From: Saccharothrix violaceirubra
GTDB lineage: Bacteria > Actinomycetota > Actinomycetes > Mycobacteriales > Pseudonocardiaceae
Reading direction: 5' to 3'
DNA length: 64,000 nucleotides
Assembly: GCF_014203755.1 (NCBI RefSeq)
Contig: NZ_JACHJS010000001.1
Coordinates: forward strand, 4,278,001 to 4,342,000
How positions within the stretch are numbered: the stretch's first letter is position 1; each line of letters begins with the position of its first letter. The notes under the pieces are model-generated. The model saw only the letters and a list, made by a program, of their open reading frames with translations, was not told the origin of the DNA and did no database searches. A program made the translations under genes and the position numbers. Of the stretch, positions 18,474 through 27,514 are shown in pieces.

Positions 18474-18825
18474 GGCCGGAGCGCAGCCGCCGGTCCGGAG
18501 TACCGACGGCAGCCCACCGTCCACAGTGGCCGGACGTCGTGGCGATCGGCCGGCCGGCCGGACGACGGTTGACCGAATTCGTCGATCGGTTCAGCGCGGG
18601 AGTGCCGAAAAGTAGGCCGAACGGGTGAGCACCCTAGGCTGTCCAGGTGCGCCCCGGGCGGGTCGGCGGTAGATTCGCGCACTTTTTCGCGTCGACCGTT
18701 GTCCTGGTGGTTACGATGACATGAAGATGTTGTCGAAACCCGGGGGACGATAACGGTGATTGGTATGAGAATTTCTTTCCTGCTCTACTGTCCGTGCGGT
18801 CTTTGAAATTCGACGGAGAATTGCC
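18474..18825. other. Intergenic region with divergent promoters
   Basis: This 352-bp gap separates the divergent SMI1-like and TetR genes. I see no convincing gene in it. It contains a GGCCGGCCGGCC palindromic run near 18550-18561 and, from about 18730 to 18820, a segment clearly poorer in GC than its surroundings, ending in a GGAGA ribosome-binding site at 18815. It probably holds the TetR promoter; exact boxes cannot be set with confidence. Confidence 0.4.
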
Positions 18826-19518
18826 TTGACCAATGTTGCGGAACGGATGGGCGAGCGGGAACGGCGGACGCTGCGAGTCTGCGCCCACCTTTTGTCGGAC
18901 TGGGGGTACAAGCGCGTCACGGTGGAGGCGATCGCCAGTCGCGCGGGTATCGGCAAGGGGACCGTGTACCTGCACTGGAAGACCAAGGACGAACTCTTCG
19001 GCGCGGTGTTGGTCCAGCAGAGCGTCGAAGTGATCCGTGAACTCGGCGAGGTCGTCCGCGCCAACCCCTACGAGGTGCGCCTGCACCGGATGGTCGGCCA
19101 CTACCTCACGGCGGTCGCCCGACGCCCGCTCGTGCGCGCGATGTTCGTGCGCGACCAGGAGGTTCTCGGTCGCCTCGCGCACAGCGGGCCGCCCGCGGTC
19201 GCCGCGTTGCGGCAGGCGACCAACACGCTGTTCCTGCGCTATTTCGACGCGGTCGTCCGTCTCGGCCTCGTCGTGCCCGGCTGCGACCCGGTCGCGGTCC
19301 GCCGCACCGTCGGCATGCTGACCTGCGGCGCGCTGATGCAGCGCGACGAGAAGGTGCCCGAGTGCGTGCGCGTCGCCGCCGACCTCGCCCGCCGCGCATT
19401 CGAACCACGCGCCGGAATGTCCTCGAATTCCATCACCACCGCCGCCGCACTGGTCGTCGACCTGGTGGACGGATTCGTGCCGGCGAATTCCCCGGCACTG
19501 ACCGGCGAACGCGGATAG
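18826..19518 (+). CDS. TetR-family regulator, candidate cluster regulator
   Basis: A 230-residue TetR protein. The N-terminal helix-turn-helix is typical (VTVEAIASRAGIGKGTVYLHWKTKDELF, residues about 30-57), followed by a divergent ligand-binding region. The TTG at 18826 is chosen because GGAGA precedes it by 6 nt; an ATG at codon 8 is an alternative. It is the only regulator beside the thiopeptide genes and is transcribed in the same direction 113 bp ahead of the first one. A large perfect palindrome lies between them, so control of the cluster by this protein is plausible but inferred. Confidence 0.9.
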   Translation: MTNVAERMGERERRTLRVCAHLLSDWGYKRVTVEAIASRAGIGKGTVYLHWKTKDELFGAVLVQQSVEVIRELGEVVRANPYEVRLHRMVGHYLTAVARRPLVRAMFVRDQEVLGRLAHSGPPAVAALRQATNTLFLRYFDAVVRLGLVVPGCDPVAVRRTVGMLTCGALMQRDEKVPECVRVAADLARRAFEPRAGMSSNSITTAAALVVDLVDGFVPANSPALTGERG

Positions 19519-19525
19519 CGACGGC

Positions 19526-19568
19526 CCGGGTCACGGGTTCCGACCACCGGTCGGAACCCGTGACCCGG
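19526..19568. terminator. 20-bp perfect inverted repeat (terminator or TetR operator)
   Basis: Arms 19526-19545 and 19549-19568 are exact reverse complements with the 3-nt loop ACC. The RNA hairpin would be extremely stable and begins 7 bp after the TetR stop, which fits a terminator without a T-tract. As DNA it is a near-symmetric 43-bp palindrome 63 bp before the first cluster gene, which would also suit a TetR operator. Confidence 0.6.
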
Positions 19569-19589
19569 CGTGCCCGCGGAACCGCGACG

Positions 19590-19631
19590 GAATAACTTTC
19601 ACATATTTTTATCGACACTGGGGAGCATGCT
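19590..19631 (+). promoter_or_regulatory. AT-rich leader and ribosome-binding site of the thiopeptide operon
   Basis: After the palindrome, the segment 19590-19613 is almost free of GC runs (AATAACTTTCACATATTTTT), very unlike its surroundings. It is followed by GGGGAG at 19620-19625, six bases before the ATG at 19632. It is the most likely promoter zone of the 19.6-27.3 kb gene run. Individual -35 and -10 boxes are not assigned. Confidence 0.4.
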
Positions 19632-20780
19632 ATGGACGTCGACGCCCTGGAACGCCTGATCGAGGCCGCGGGCGGCGGTGAACGCCGGCTCGCGGCCGTG
19701 ACCGACGAGTTCGGCCTGGCCGGACTCGCACCGCTGCTCGCCGGGGAGATCGCCTTTCGCGCGACGACGGCGGCCCGGCCCGGCGGCGGGAACGTGGCAC
19801 TCGGCGTACGGCACCGGGACCGGACGGAACGATTCGTCCTGACCGTCGCGGCGGACGGCCGCGTCACCGCCGAGGCCGGCACCACCGACGACCCCGCGCT
19901 GAGCCTCGACTACGACCTGCACGACCTCGTCCGCCTGCTGTTCGGCCCGACCCGGCCCCGGGCGACCGGCCACTTCGCCGCCGAGTTCCTCCCGCCGCCG
20001 CAGCCCGGCCACAGCCGGGGTCTCCAGCCGCCGGACCCGATGCGGCTCTACGGCGCGCTCCAGACCGGCGGTGCGATCGCGGCCGGGCTGTCCCGCCACC
20101 ACCCCGACCTCGCCGAGCTGTGCCGCGCGTACGGCACGGACAAGTGGGGCGGCGTCCACTGGTTCGCGGACGTGTACGAACGCCACCTGCGCGAGTTCCG
20201 CGACGTGCCGCTGCGGGTGCTGGAGATCGGCGTCGGCGGCTACGCGCACCCCTCGTACGGCGGCGAGTCGCTGCGGGTGTGGAAGCGCTACTTCCACCGG
20301 GGACTGGTCTTCGGCGTCGACGTGTTCGACAAGTCCGGTGTGGACGAACCCCGCATCGTCACCGCGGTCGTCGACCAGTCCGATCCGGACGCCCTGGTCG
20401 CGCTCGACGAGCGGTACGGCCCGTTCGACATCGTCATCGACGACGGCAGCCACGTCAACGCGCACGTCCGCACCGCGCTGGACGTCCTCTTCCCGCGCCT
20501 GCGCCCGGGTGGCCTCTACGTGATCGAGGACCTGTGGACCAGCTACTGCGCGGGCTACGGCGGCGACGAGGACGGCCCCGCCGGCGACGGCACCTCGATC
20601 GGTCTGCTCAAGCGGGTCGCCGAGGGCATCCAGTACCGGCAGCGGCCCGGCGCGGGTGATCCGACGTACCTCGAACGCCACGTCGTCGGCCTGCACGTCT
20701 ACCACAACATCGCGTTCCTGGAGAAAGGCGTCAACGACGAGGGCGGTGTGCCGGCATGGGTCCCGCGTCGGCCGCTGTGA
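19632..20780 (+). CDS. MycE-like sugar O-methyltransferase
   Basis: A 382-residue protein with an N-terminal auxiliary region (residues 1-150) and a C-terminal SAM-dependent methyltransferase. The block YGTDKWGGVHWFADVYERHL, then VLEIGVGGYAHP, and FDIVIDDGSHVNAHV with a metal-binding acidic site, closely follows MycE, the mycinamicin VI 2''-O-methyltransferase, in order and length. MycE-type enzymes methylate a sugar hydroxyl on a finished glycoside with Mg2+. Its place beside a glycosyltransferase and in one cluster with a TylF/MycF relative argues for methylation of an attached sugar. The ATG follows GGGGAG by six bases. Confidence 0.88.
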   Translation: MDVDALERLIEAAGGGERRLAAVTDEFGLAGLAPLLAGEIAFRATTAARPGGGNVALGVRHRDRTERFVLTVAADGRVTAEAGTTDDPALSLDYDLHDLVRLLFGPTRPRATGHFAAEFLPPPQPGHSRGLQPPDPMRLYGALQTGGAIAAGLSRHHPDLAELCRAYGTDKWGGVHWFADVYERHLREFRDVPLRVLEIGVGGYAHPSYGGESLRVWKRYFHRGLVFGVDVFDKSGVDEPRIVTAVVDQSDPDALVALDERYGPFDIVIDDGSHVNAHVRTALDVLFPRLRPGGLYVIEDLWTSYCAGYGGDEDGPAGDGTSIGLLKRVAEGIQYRQRPGAGDPTYLERHVVGLHVYHNIAFLEKGVNDEGGVPAWVPRRPL

Positions 20781-21988
20781 GCCGGATCGGGCTCGCCGCG
20801 ATCGGGTCGCGCGGCGACGTCGAACCGCTGCTCGTCCTCGGTGCGGCGCTGCACGACCGCGGTCACGACGTGCTGTTCGCGTCGTCGGAGAACATGCGCG
20901 ACGCGGCGGAGAAGGCCGGGCTGCGGTTCCACCCGATCACCCCGGCCACCCCCGACGACGTGCTCGCCGACCCGGAGTTCCGCGCGCTGCTGCGGCGCAC
21001 GACCTCACCGGGCCGCATCGCACGGGCGATGCCCCGGCCCACCGTCGAACAGCGCCGGTCGACGCTGGCGGAACTCGTCGCCGCGACTGCCGACCTCGAC
21101 GTGGTCGTGCACACCCCGCACACCCGTGCGGCGGTCTGGGCCGGCCCGGCACCCGCGCGCTGGTGCACGGCCGCCCTGTGGCCGGTAACGCCGACGAAAT
21201 CCGCGCCGGCGTTCGGTTTTCCCGCGCTCGGGCCGTTCAACCGGACGACCTACCGCCTTGTCGCAGCGGGTGAGTGGCGGTTCTTCCGCGAGGCCGTCGC
21301 CGCGGTGCGCGCCGACGCGGGCCTGCCGCCGCTGTCACGTCCGCCCGGCCCGCCTGTCGGGCACCACGTGCTGCACCCGTTCAGCCGGGCGGTGTTCCCG
21401 GTGCCGGGCGACTGGCCGGACACGGTCCACGTCACCGGCCACTGGTTCGGCCCGGGCACCGGGCCCGACCCGGACCTGGCGGCGTTCGTGGCCGGCGGGA
21501 CGCCGCCGGTGGTCGCGACGTTCGGCAGCACCTGGGTCGTCGACCCGGACCGCGCCCTGGAAGCGGCTCTCGCCGCCACGCGGCGGGCACGTCGACGGCT
21601 TGTGGTCGTCGGCGGACCCGAGACCTCGCTCCCGGACGAGGTGCTGCGGGTGACCGACGCGGACTTCGGGTGGCTGTTCCCGCGCGCGGCGGCCGTGGTG
21701 CACCACGGCGGACAGGGCACGACGGCCGCGGCGTTGCGGGCAGGCGTGCCGCAGGTCGTGGTGCCGGGCTTCGCCGACCAGCCGTACTGGTCACGGCGGA
21801 TCGCCGGGCTGGGCGTCGCGGCGGCCCCGATCCCGTTGCCGGAGTTGACCGCCGACCGCCTCGGCACGGCGGTGGCGCAGGTCGTGTCCGATCCCGGTTT
21901 CCGGACCCGCGCCGAGGCGCTGGCCGGTGCGGTACGCGCGGAACCCGGGGTCGAGGCGGCGTGCCGCGTGGTGGAGGGCCTGTCCTGA
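20777..21988 (+). CDS. Glycosyltransferase, GT1 (antibiotic/macrolide) family
   Basis: A 403-residue GT-B glycosyltransferase. The N-terminal acceptor domain starts RIGLAAIGSRGDVEP. The C-terminal nucleotide-sugar site has HHGGQGTTAAALRAGVPQVV followed by FADQPYW, as in vancomycin-type and related antibiotic glycosyltransferases. It should transfer an NDP-sugar to a hydroxyl, perhaps the Tyr or an oxidised Ile of the thiopeptide. The GTG at 20777 overlaps the methyltransferase stop (GTGA); an ATG at 20756 in the same frame is an alternative. No NDP-sugar biosynthesis genes are in the window, so the donor must come from elsewhere in the genome. Confidence 0.9.
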   Translation: MSRIGLAAIGSRGDVEPLLVLGAALHDRGHDVLFASSENMRDAAEKAGLRFHPITPATPDDVLADPEFRALLRRTTSPGRIARAMPRPTVEQRRSTLAELVAATADLDVVVHTPHTRAAVWAGPAPARWCTAALWPVTPTKSAPAFGFPALGPFNRTTYRLVAAGEWRFFREAVAAVRADAGLPPLSRPPGPPVGHHVLHPFSRAVFPVPGDWPDTVHVTGHWFGPGTGPDPDLAAFVAGGTPPVVATFGSTWVVDPDRALEAALAATRRARRRLVVVGGPETSLPDEVLRVTDADFGWLFPRAAAVVHHGGQGTTAAALRAGVPQVVVPGFADQPYWSRRIAGLGVAAAPIPLPELTADRLGTAVAQVVSDPGFRTRAEALAGAVRAEPGVEAACRVVEGLS

Positions 21989-22016
21989 GTTCGTCGGCGT
22001 ATCGGAAAGGAGGAAC

Positions 22017-23150
22017 GTGCGTACCGAAGTGGATCGTCCGCCGTCGACCGCGACCGGGCCGGACGCGTTGATCCGGTGGCTCACGGACCGGCGCGACCGG
22101 TCACCGGTGTGGCGCGACGAACGCGGTGTCGTGCACGTCTTCGGCTACGACGAGGTGCGGACCGTGCTGCACGACTGGGCCGCGTTCTCGTCGGACCGCA
22201 GTGCGCTCATGCCCGGCGAGGACCGGTTGGCGAGCGGCAACCTGACCATGATGGACCCGCCGGAACACCGCGCGCTGCGGGCGGCGGTCGGCCGGGTGTT
22301 CACGCCCCGCGTGGTGGCGACGCTGCGCGGGCGGATCACCGCCGTGGCCGAGGGCCTGCTGGCCGACGTGCCCGACGACCGGTACGACCTGGTCGAACAC
22401 CTGGCCCACCCGCTGCCCGTGATCGTCGTCGCCGAACTGCTCGGCGTGCCGGTCGCCGACCGCGGGTTGTTCCGGGACTGGTCGGCCGGGTTCGGCCAGG
22501 GCAGAGCGGAGTCCGTGACCGCGTTGCACGACTACCTGCTGGCACACACGCGTGCCCGTCGCGCGGCGCCGGGGGACGACCTGATCAGCCGCCTGCTCGA
22601 CGCCGGGGTCGACGGCCGGCCGCTGTCCGACGAGCGGATCGCCGCCCTGGCCGGTCTGCTCCTGCTGGCCGGGCACCTGACCACGACCATGCTGCTCACC
22701 AGTGCCGTCGAGGTGCTGCTCGACCGGCCGGACGTGTGGGCGGCCCTGCGCCGCGACCCCGCCGCGGTACCGGCCGCGATCACCGAGGTGCTGCGGCTGC
22801 GACCGCCGTTCACCCAGGTCAGCCGGATCACCACGGGCGAGGTGCGGCTGGCCGGCACGACGTTGCCCACCGGGACGCTGGTCGTCGCGTGGGTCCTGTC
22901 GGCCAACCGCGACGACCGCGTGTTCCCCGATCCCGACCGCTTCGACGTGGACCGGCCCGACCGGCAGGTGGCGTTCGGGCACGGCATCCACTTCTGCCTC
23001 GGGGCGCCGCTGGCCCGACTGGAGGCCGAGGTCGCGATCCGCCTGCTGCTGGCCCGGTACCGGGAACTGTCCGGGCCGCACGAACCCGTCGCCTACTACG
23101 AGGCACCGGTGTTCGGCGCCCGCCGGCTTGTCGTGGCGGGGCACCCGTGA
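22017..23150 (+). CDS. Thiopeptide-tailoring cytochrome P450
   Basis: A 377-residue P450. The heme loop FGHGIHFCLG places Cys327 on the iron; ExxR appears as TEVLRLR. The I-helix reads AGHLTT, with Leu at the acidic position of the usual AGxE/D-TT. The start GTG at 22017 has AAAGGAGG just upstream. Its stop overlaps the YcaO-1 start (GTGA). Related clusters use a P450 on core residue 8 (beta-hydroxylation of Phe in GE2270, conversion of Ile to methyl-hydroxyproline in GE37468). Residue 8 here is Ile, so this is its most likely substrate. Confidence 0.92.
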   Translation: MRTEVDRPPSTATGPDALIRWLTDRRDRSPVWRDERGVVHVFGYDEVRTVLHDWAAFSSDRSALMPGEDRLASGNLTMMDPPEHRALRAAVGRVFTPRVVATLRGRITAVAEGLLADVPDDRYDLVEHLAHPLPVIVVAELLGVPVADRGLFRDWSAGFGQGRAESVTALHDYLLAHTRARRAAPGDDLISRLLDAGVDGRPLSDERIAALAGLLLLAGHLTTTMLLTSAVEVLLDRPDVWAALRRDPAAVPAAITEVLRLRPPFTQVSRITTGEVRLAGTTLPTGTLVVAWVLSANRDDRVFPDPDRFDVDRPDRQVAFGHGIHFCLGAPLARLEAEVAIRLLLARYRELSGPHEPVAYYEAPVFGARRLVVAGHP

Positions 23151-24898
23151 CCGGCCTGCCCGTGCGGGTGTCGGCCGGGGTGGTCCGGATCGGACCGGTG
23201 GGCTGCCCGGAGTGCTTCGCGACCCGCCGCCGCCGGATGACCGGCCGGGACCAGGCGGACGTTCCCGACTCGCCCCTGCTGACCGAGTCGGTGCGCGTGC
23301 TCGTCGCCGCGCTGGCCGACCACGTCGCGCGGGATTCGGTGCTGGAACTCGACCTGGCCGACCTGTCGGTGCGCCGTCGGCGGTTCCTGCCCGACCCCAC
23401 GTGCGAGGCGTGCGGCGACCTGCCGCCGGACCGCCCCGGACCGTTGGCGATCACGGGCGCGCACCCCAAACGCGGTCCCGACACGCACCGGTCGCGATCC
23501 GCGGTCGAGACGTTGCCCCGGCTCCTCTCGGTGTACGTGGACGACGAGACCGGTGTCGTCCGCGCGGTGAACCCCGGTGCGGTGGGGCCGTTCGTCGTCG
23601 CGGGCGCGCCCGTGCCGCTGCGGCCGACCGGTGCGTTCGAACCGGGGTTCGGCCGGTCGCCCGGGTACCGGGCGAGCGAGGCGACGGCCGTGCTGGAGGC
23701 GCTGGAGCGGTACGGCGGTGTGACACCGGGTGGACGACGGACCGTCGTGCGCGGGTCATTCGCCGAACTGGCCGGGCACGCGCTCGACCCGCGCACGTTG
23801 GGCACGCACCCGCCGGAAAGCCATGCGCTGCCGGACTTCCCGTACCGGCCGTTCGCCGAGGACGCCGTGTGCGACTGGGTGTGGGGCCACTCGCTGGTCC
23901 GCGACGAACCCGTGCTGGTTCCCGAGCGGTACGCCTACTACAGCACCACGCCGGGCGACGACCGGCCGTTCGTGTGGGAGATGGGCAACGGGTGCGCGTT
24001 GGGCTCGGGGTTCGCGGAAGCCGTGCTGCACGGGCTGTTCGAGGTCGTGGAGCGGGACGCGTTCCTGCTCACCTGGTACGCCCGCCTGCCGGTACCTCGA
24101 CTCGACCTGCCGGACGGTTCGCCGGCCGCGTTGCGCTCGGCCGCGATCACCGCCGCGACCGGGCACGACGTGCTGCTGTTCGACACGACGCCCGAGTACG
24201 GCATCCCGGCGGTGTGGGCGATGGCCGTGCACCCGGACGGCGAACCGGCGGTGGTGTGCGCGGGCGGTGCGGGACCGACGCCCGCGCACGCGGCCGTCGC
24301 CGCCTTGGACGAACTCGGGCCGATCGCGGTGGCGTTGAGCGCGCGGTTCGCGGGACGGCCCGGTCCACCGACCGCGGATCCGGGACCGACCGGACCTGAC
24401 ACAGCGGGACCGGACACGGCAGGACCAAGCGCAGCGGGACCAAGCGCAGCGAGTCCGGACGGCTTCGCCGATCCGGCGTTGGCCACCGATCCCGACCTCG
24501 TGCGGGGCATGGCCGACCACTGCGCGCTGTCCGGCCTGCGCGCGGTACTGCCGCGCTTCGACTTCCTGCTCGACGACGAACGGGAGCACCGGCCGCTGAC
24601 CTCGGCCGGACCGTTCAAGGCACCGGATCTCGGCACCGACCTGGCCGAGGCGGTCCGCCGACTCGCCGAGGCCGGACTCGACGTCGTCGTGGTCGACCAG
24701 ACCACGCCGGAGCACCGGGCCGCCGACCTGGTGTGCGTGAAGGTCGTCGTCCCCGGCGCGGTGCCGATGACGTTCGGGCACCGCAATCGCCGGGTCGAAG
24801 GGCTGCCGAGGTTGCTGGAAATCCCCCGCGCCCTCGGCTACGCCGACCACGTCCTGTCGGTCGACGAACTGAACCCGCACCCCCATCCCTTCCCGTGA
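23147..24898 (+). CDS. YcaO cyclodehydratase 1 (shorter copy)
   Basis: A 583-residue azoline-forming YcaO protein. The N-terminus has two CxxC pairs (CPEC near residue 20, CEAC near 87) of a zinc site. The YcaO domain carries the ATP/Mg2+ motifs AVLEALERYGG and EAVLHGLFEVVERDAF, then FGHRNRR, and ends in the PxPxP-type tail NPHPHPFP. It should activate backbone amides with ATP to turn Cys into thiazolines. Compared with the second copy it lacks about 60 N-terminal residues and holds an Ala/Gly/Pro/Thr-rich repeat insert at about residues 405-440. It is coupled to the P450 by a GTGA overlap. Confidence 0.93.
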   Translation: MTGLPVRVSAGVVRIGPVGCPECFATRRRRMTGRDQADVPDSPLLTESVRVLVAALADHVARDSVLELDLADLSVRRRRFLPDPTCEACGDLPPDRPGPLAITGAHPKRGPDTHRSRSAVETLPRLLSVYVDDETGVVRAVNPGAVGPFVVAGAPVPLRPTGAFEPGFGRSPGYRASEATAVLEALERYGGVTPGGRRTVVRGSFAELAGHALDPRTLGTHPPESHALPDFPYRPFAEDAVCDWVWGHSLVRDEPVLVPERYAYYSTTPGDDRPFVWEMGNGCALGSGFAEAVLHGLFEVVERDAFLLTWYARLPVPRLDLPDGSPAALRSAAITAATGHDVLLFDTTPEYGIPAVWAMAVHPDGEPAVVCAGGAGPTPAHAAVAALDELGPIAVALSARFAGRPGPPTADPGPTGPDTAGPDTAGPSAAGPSAASPDGFADPALATDPDLVRGMADHCALSGLRAVLPRFDFLLDDEREHRPLTSAGPFKAPDLGTDLAEAVRRLAEAGLDVVVVDQTTPEHRAADLVCVKVVVPGAVPMTFGHRNRRVEGLPRLLEIPRALGYADHVLSVDELNPHPHPFP

Positions 24899-24910
24899 CG
24901 GAGGTGTCCG

Positions 24911-27328
24911 GTGTACCGCACCGAACCCCTGGTCGTGATCAGGTTCGCCGGCCTGCCCGCCACGCTTCCGGTGGCGTTGCGCGCGACGTCGACGGTCGCG
25001 TGCGTCGACTCCTACCTGGACGTGCTGGAGACCGGACGGGCGCTCGCCGCGGAACTGCACGACGTGATCGGCCGGTCCGCGGGCACGGACCGGGCGAGGT
25101 TGGTGGCGCTGCGGCGGGCGTTGCACGGTGGTCGGGCGCCGGGGCGTCGGGCGTGGCCGGCCCCGGTCGACGACGACCTCGCCGCGCGAATACACGCCTG
25201 GTGCGCGCACGACCTGCCCGGCCTCCGCGCCGGCATCGCCGCCACGCTCGCGGGCGACCTCGTGTCCGAGACGGCCGTGCTGCGCACCGCCCTGACCGAC
25301 GAGGTGTTCCGGCATTCGCTCAGGCAGGCCAGTCCCGTGCTCGCGGACGAGGCCGACAAGTGGCTCGCCGACCCAGGTCGGACGCCGCGCCGGCGCACCT
25401 TGATCGGCTTGGCACGCTACGTGCTGCGCGCCGCGACGAAGACCAGCCCGTTCAGCGGCTTCGCGACGATCCGCCTCGCGGGATGGCGGCCGGACGGCCC
25501 GCTCCTCACCGTCCCGGACGTGCCGAGCCGGTTCGTGCAGGAGGTGGACGCCGGCCTGGTCCGCTCGATCTCGACGGCGCTCCACCGGCGGGTGCGCCTC
25601 AACCCGTCCGTCACGGTCGCGTCGGGGCACCTGCTGCACGCCGCATCGGGCCCGGTCGCGACCTTGCCCGCCACGCCCGCCGTCCAGGCCGTGCTCGCCC
25701 TGCTGACACCGGACTCCCCGGAGCTCGAACGGGCCGACGTGGTCGCGTGGCTCGCCGGACGGGCCCAGGTCGACGTGGCGCGTGCCGACCTGTTCGTCAC
25801 CGGGCTCGAACGGGCCGGGGTGGTCGAGGTCGTGGCGGCCGTGCCGGAACAGGCGGTGCGACCGTTCGCCGAGTTGGCCGGGCGCGGCGGTCCGGCCGGC
25901 CTGTCACAGGTCCAGCGGCACGTCGACCGCGCCTCGCCCGACACCGCCGACGTCCTGCGCGAGGTCTGCGCCGACGTCGGTGTCCCCGTACCCGACCGCG
26001 CCGCGATCCGACGGCACGGCGTGCATGAGACCCGGGTCTCGGCGGGCGAACCGGCGTGGTGCGGCCACGCGGCTTGGCGATCGGCACTGGACGATCTCGA
26101 CACCGTCCGCGTCCTTTTAGGACTGTACGACCCGGCGCTGCCGTATCGGCTCGCGCTCGGCACCGAGGTCGGACGGCTCTTCGGTCCGGGCGCACGAGTG
26201 CCGCTCCTGGTAGTGCGCAAGGCACTCGACACCTCAGGTCCACCCCTCGCCGAGGTGTTCCACCCCGACTTCCTGTCCCGCGCCGACCCGTTGCGCGGCC
26301 ACGACGACCCCCGACTGGCCCGACTTCGGGAGCTACGCGCGGAGACGACCCGGCGACTGGTCGACGGGTCGGTCGACGTCGGCGCCGACTGGCCGGACTG
26401 GGTCCAGCCGCCGCCCGCGATGACCGCGTACATCCAACGCACGGCGACCGGCGTGGTGCTCAACGCCGCGCACGGCGGCACGCGCGGCCGCACGCGGTGG
26501 GAACGGCTGGCCCGGCAGGCGGGTGCGTCGATACCGACCGACGACACGCGCACCGAGGTCGACGGCACGCCGGAGTGCACCCGCGGGACGACCGCGCACG
26601 CCGAGGTCGTCGAGACCGCGGTGTTCGGCGGGACGCTGGACCTGCGGTCGCCGGCCCCGGGCCGGGAGATCGTCTTCCCCGGCGCGACGGGCACCGCACC
26701 ACCGGCCGCACGCATACCCGTCGGTGCGCTGGAGGTCCGCCACGACCCGGAGCGGGACCTGGTCGACCTCGTCGAACGCGGCACCGACCGGCCGTTGCGT
26801 CCCGAGTACACCGGAATGACCTCCGACGCCCTGCTGCCGCCCCTGGCCCAACTGGTCGTGTGCGGCTTCGGACGCACCTACCTGACCCATCCGACGCTGC
26901 CTGCCGTCGACCCGCCCCCACCACCCGGCCCGGGGGTGGTCGCGCTGCCCCGGGTCGACGTCGGCTCGGTGACGCTGGCTCGTGCGCGGTGGCTCGCGCC
27001 GCCGGACTCCCCCGGCCCCCGACCACCCGGGACGACCGACGCGGAGCGGTTCGTGGCGCTGCGCGCGTGGAGACGCGCGCACGGCGTGCCCGCACGGTGT
27101 TTCGTCCGCCGGGCGGCGCTCGGTGGCAGCCGGGCCGAAATCGCTTTCGACAAATCCCACAAGCCGCTGTACGTCGACTTCGACTCGGCCATCTCGATGT
27201 CCGTTCTCGACCACTTCCTGGCTGCCGGTGAAGGTCCGGTCGAATTCGTCGCCATGTGGCCCGAGGTGTCGGGGGCGGAACCGGGCGGATTCGTCGCCGA
27301 GTATGTCGTCGAGATCGGTGACCACTGA
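24911..27328 (+). CDS. LanB-type dehydratase 1 (tRNA-Glu-dependent Ser glutamylation)
   Basis: An 805-residue LanB N-terminal-domain protein, the length of thiopeptide glutamylating enzymes such as TbtB. The conserved TKTSPFSGF block lies near residue 180, ERLARQAG-like and HKPLYVDFDSA segments lie later, and it ends with the strand FVAEYVVEIGD. It should transfer glutamate from charged tRNA-Glu to Ser in the precursor; elimination is done by a separate protein. Codon 403 is TTA (26117-26119), suggesting bldA control. GGAGG precedes the GTG start. It directly precedes the precursor gene. Confidence 0.92.
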   Translation: MYRTEPLVVIRFAGLPATLPVALRATSTVACVDSYLDVLETGRALAAELHDVIGRSAGTDRARLVALRRALHGGRAPGRRAWPAPVDDDLAARIHAWCAHDLPGLRAGIAATLAGDLVSETAVLRTALTDEVFRHSLRQASPVLADEADKWLADPGRTPRRRTLIGLARYVLRAATKTSPFSGFATIRLAGWRPDGPLLTVPDVPSRFVQEVDAGLVRSISTALHRRVRLNPSVTVASGHLLHAASGPVATLPATPAVQAVLALLTPDSPELERADVVAWLAGRAQVDVARADLFVTGLERAGVVEVVAAVPEQAVRPFAELAGRGGPAGLSQVQRHVDRASPDTADVLREVCADVGVPVPDRAAIRRHGVHETRVSAGEPAWCGHAAWRSALDDLDTVRVLLGLYDPALPYRLALGTEVGRLFGPGARVPLLVVRKALDTSGPPLAEVFHPDFLSRADPLRGHDDPRLARLRELRAETTRRLVDGSVDVGADWPDWVQPPPAMTAYIQRTATGVVLNAAHGGTRGRTRWERLARQAGASIPTDDTRTEVDGTPECTRGTTAHAEVVETAVFGGTLDLRSPAPGREIVFPGATGTAPPAARIPVGALEVRHDPERDLVDLVERGTDRPLRPEYTGMTSDALLPPLAQLVVCGFGRTYLTHPTLPAVDPPPPPGPGVVALPRVDVGSVTLARARWLAPPDSPGPRPPGTTDAERFVALRAWRRAHGVPARCFVRRAALGGSRAEIAFDKSHKPLYVDFDSAISMSVLDHFLAAGEGPVEFVAMWPEVSGAEPGGFVAEYVVEIGDH

Positions 27329-27514
27329 CCGTAATTCACGGCCGGTCAGGATATAAGAGCAGCTCAGAGCTACTTTTCAGCCAGGTCGGCGAGATTTCTT
27401 TGCTCGGTGCCCGAAGTTCTGATTAACCTCGGTGACAAGCCCGGCGGGAAGCCTCCGGGCAGACCGGGAGAAAGAACCCGGCAACAATCGAGCTAAAAAT
27501 GGGGAGTGATTTCC
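27329..27514 (+). promoter_or_regulatory. Leader/promoter region of the precursor gene
   Basis: This 186-bp gap is the largest inside the cluster and is AT-richer than its surroundings near 27340-27430. Two stem-loops precede the start: GCCCGG (27439-27444) with CCGGGC (27455-27460), and CCGGG (27464-27468) with CCCGG (27477-27481). GGGGAG at 27501-27506 is the ribosome-binding site. A dedicated promoter for strong precursor expression is likely; no boxes are assigned. Confidence 0.45.
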
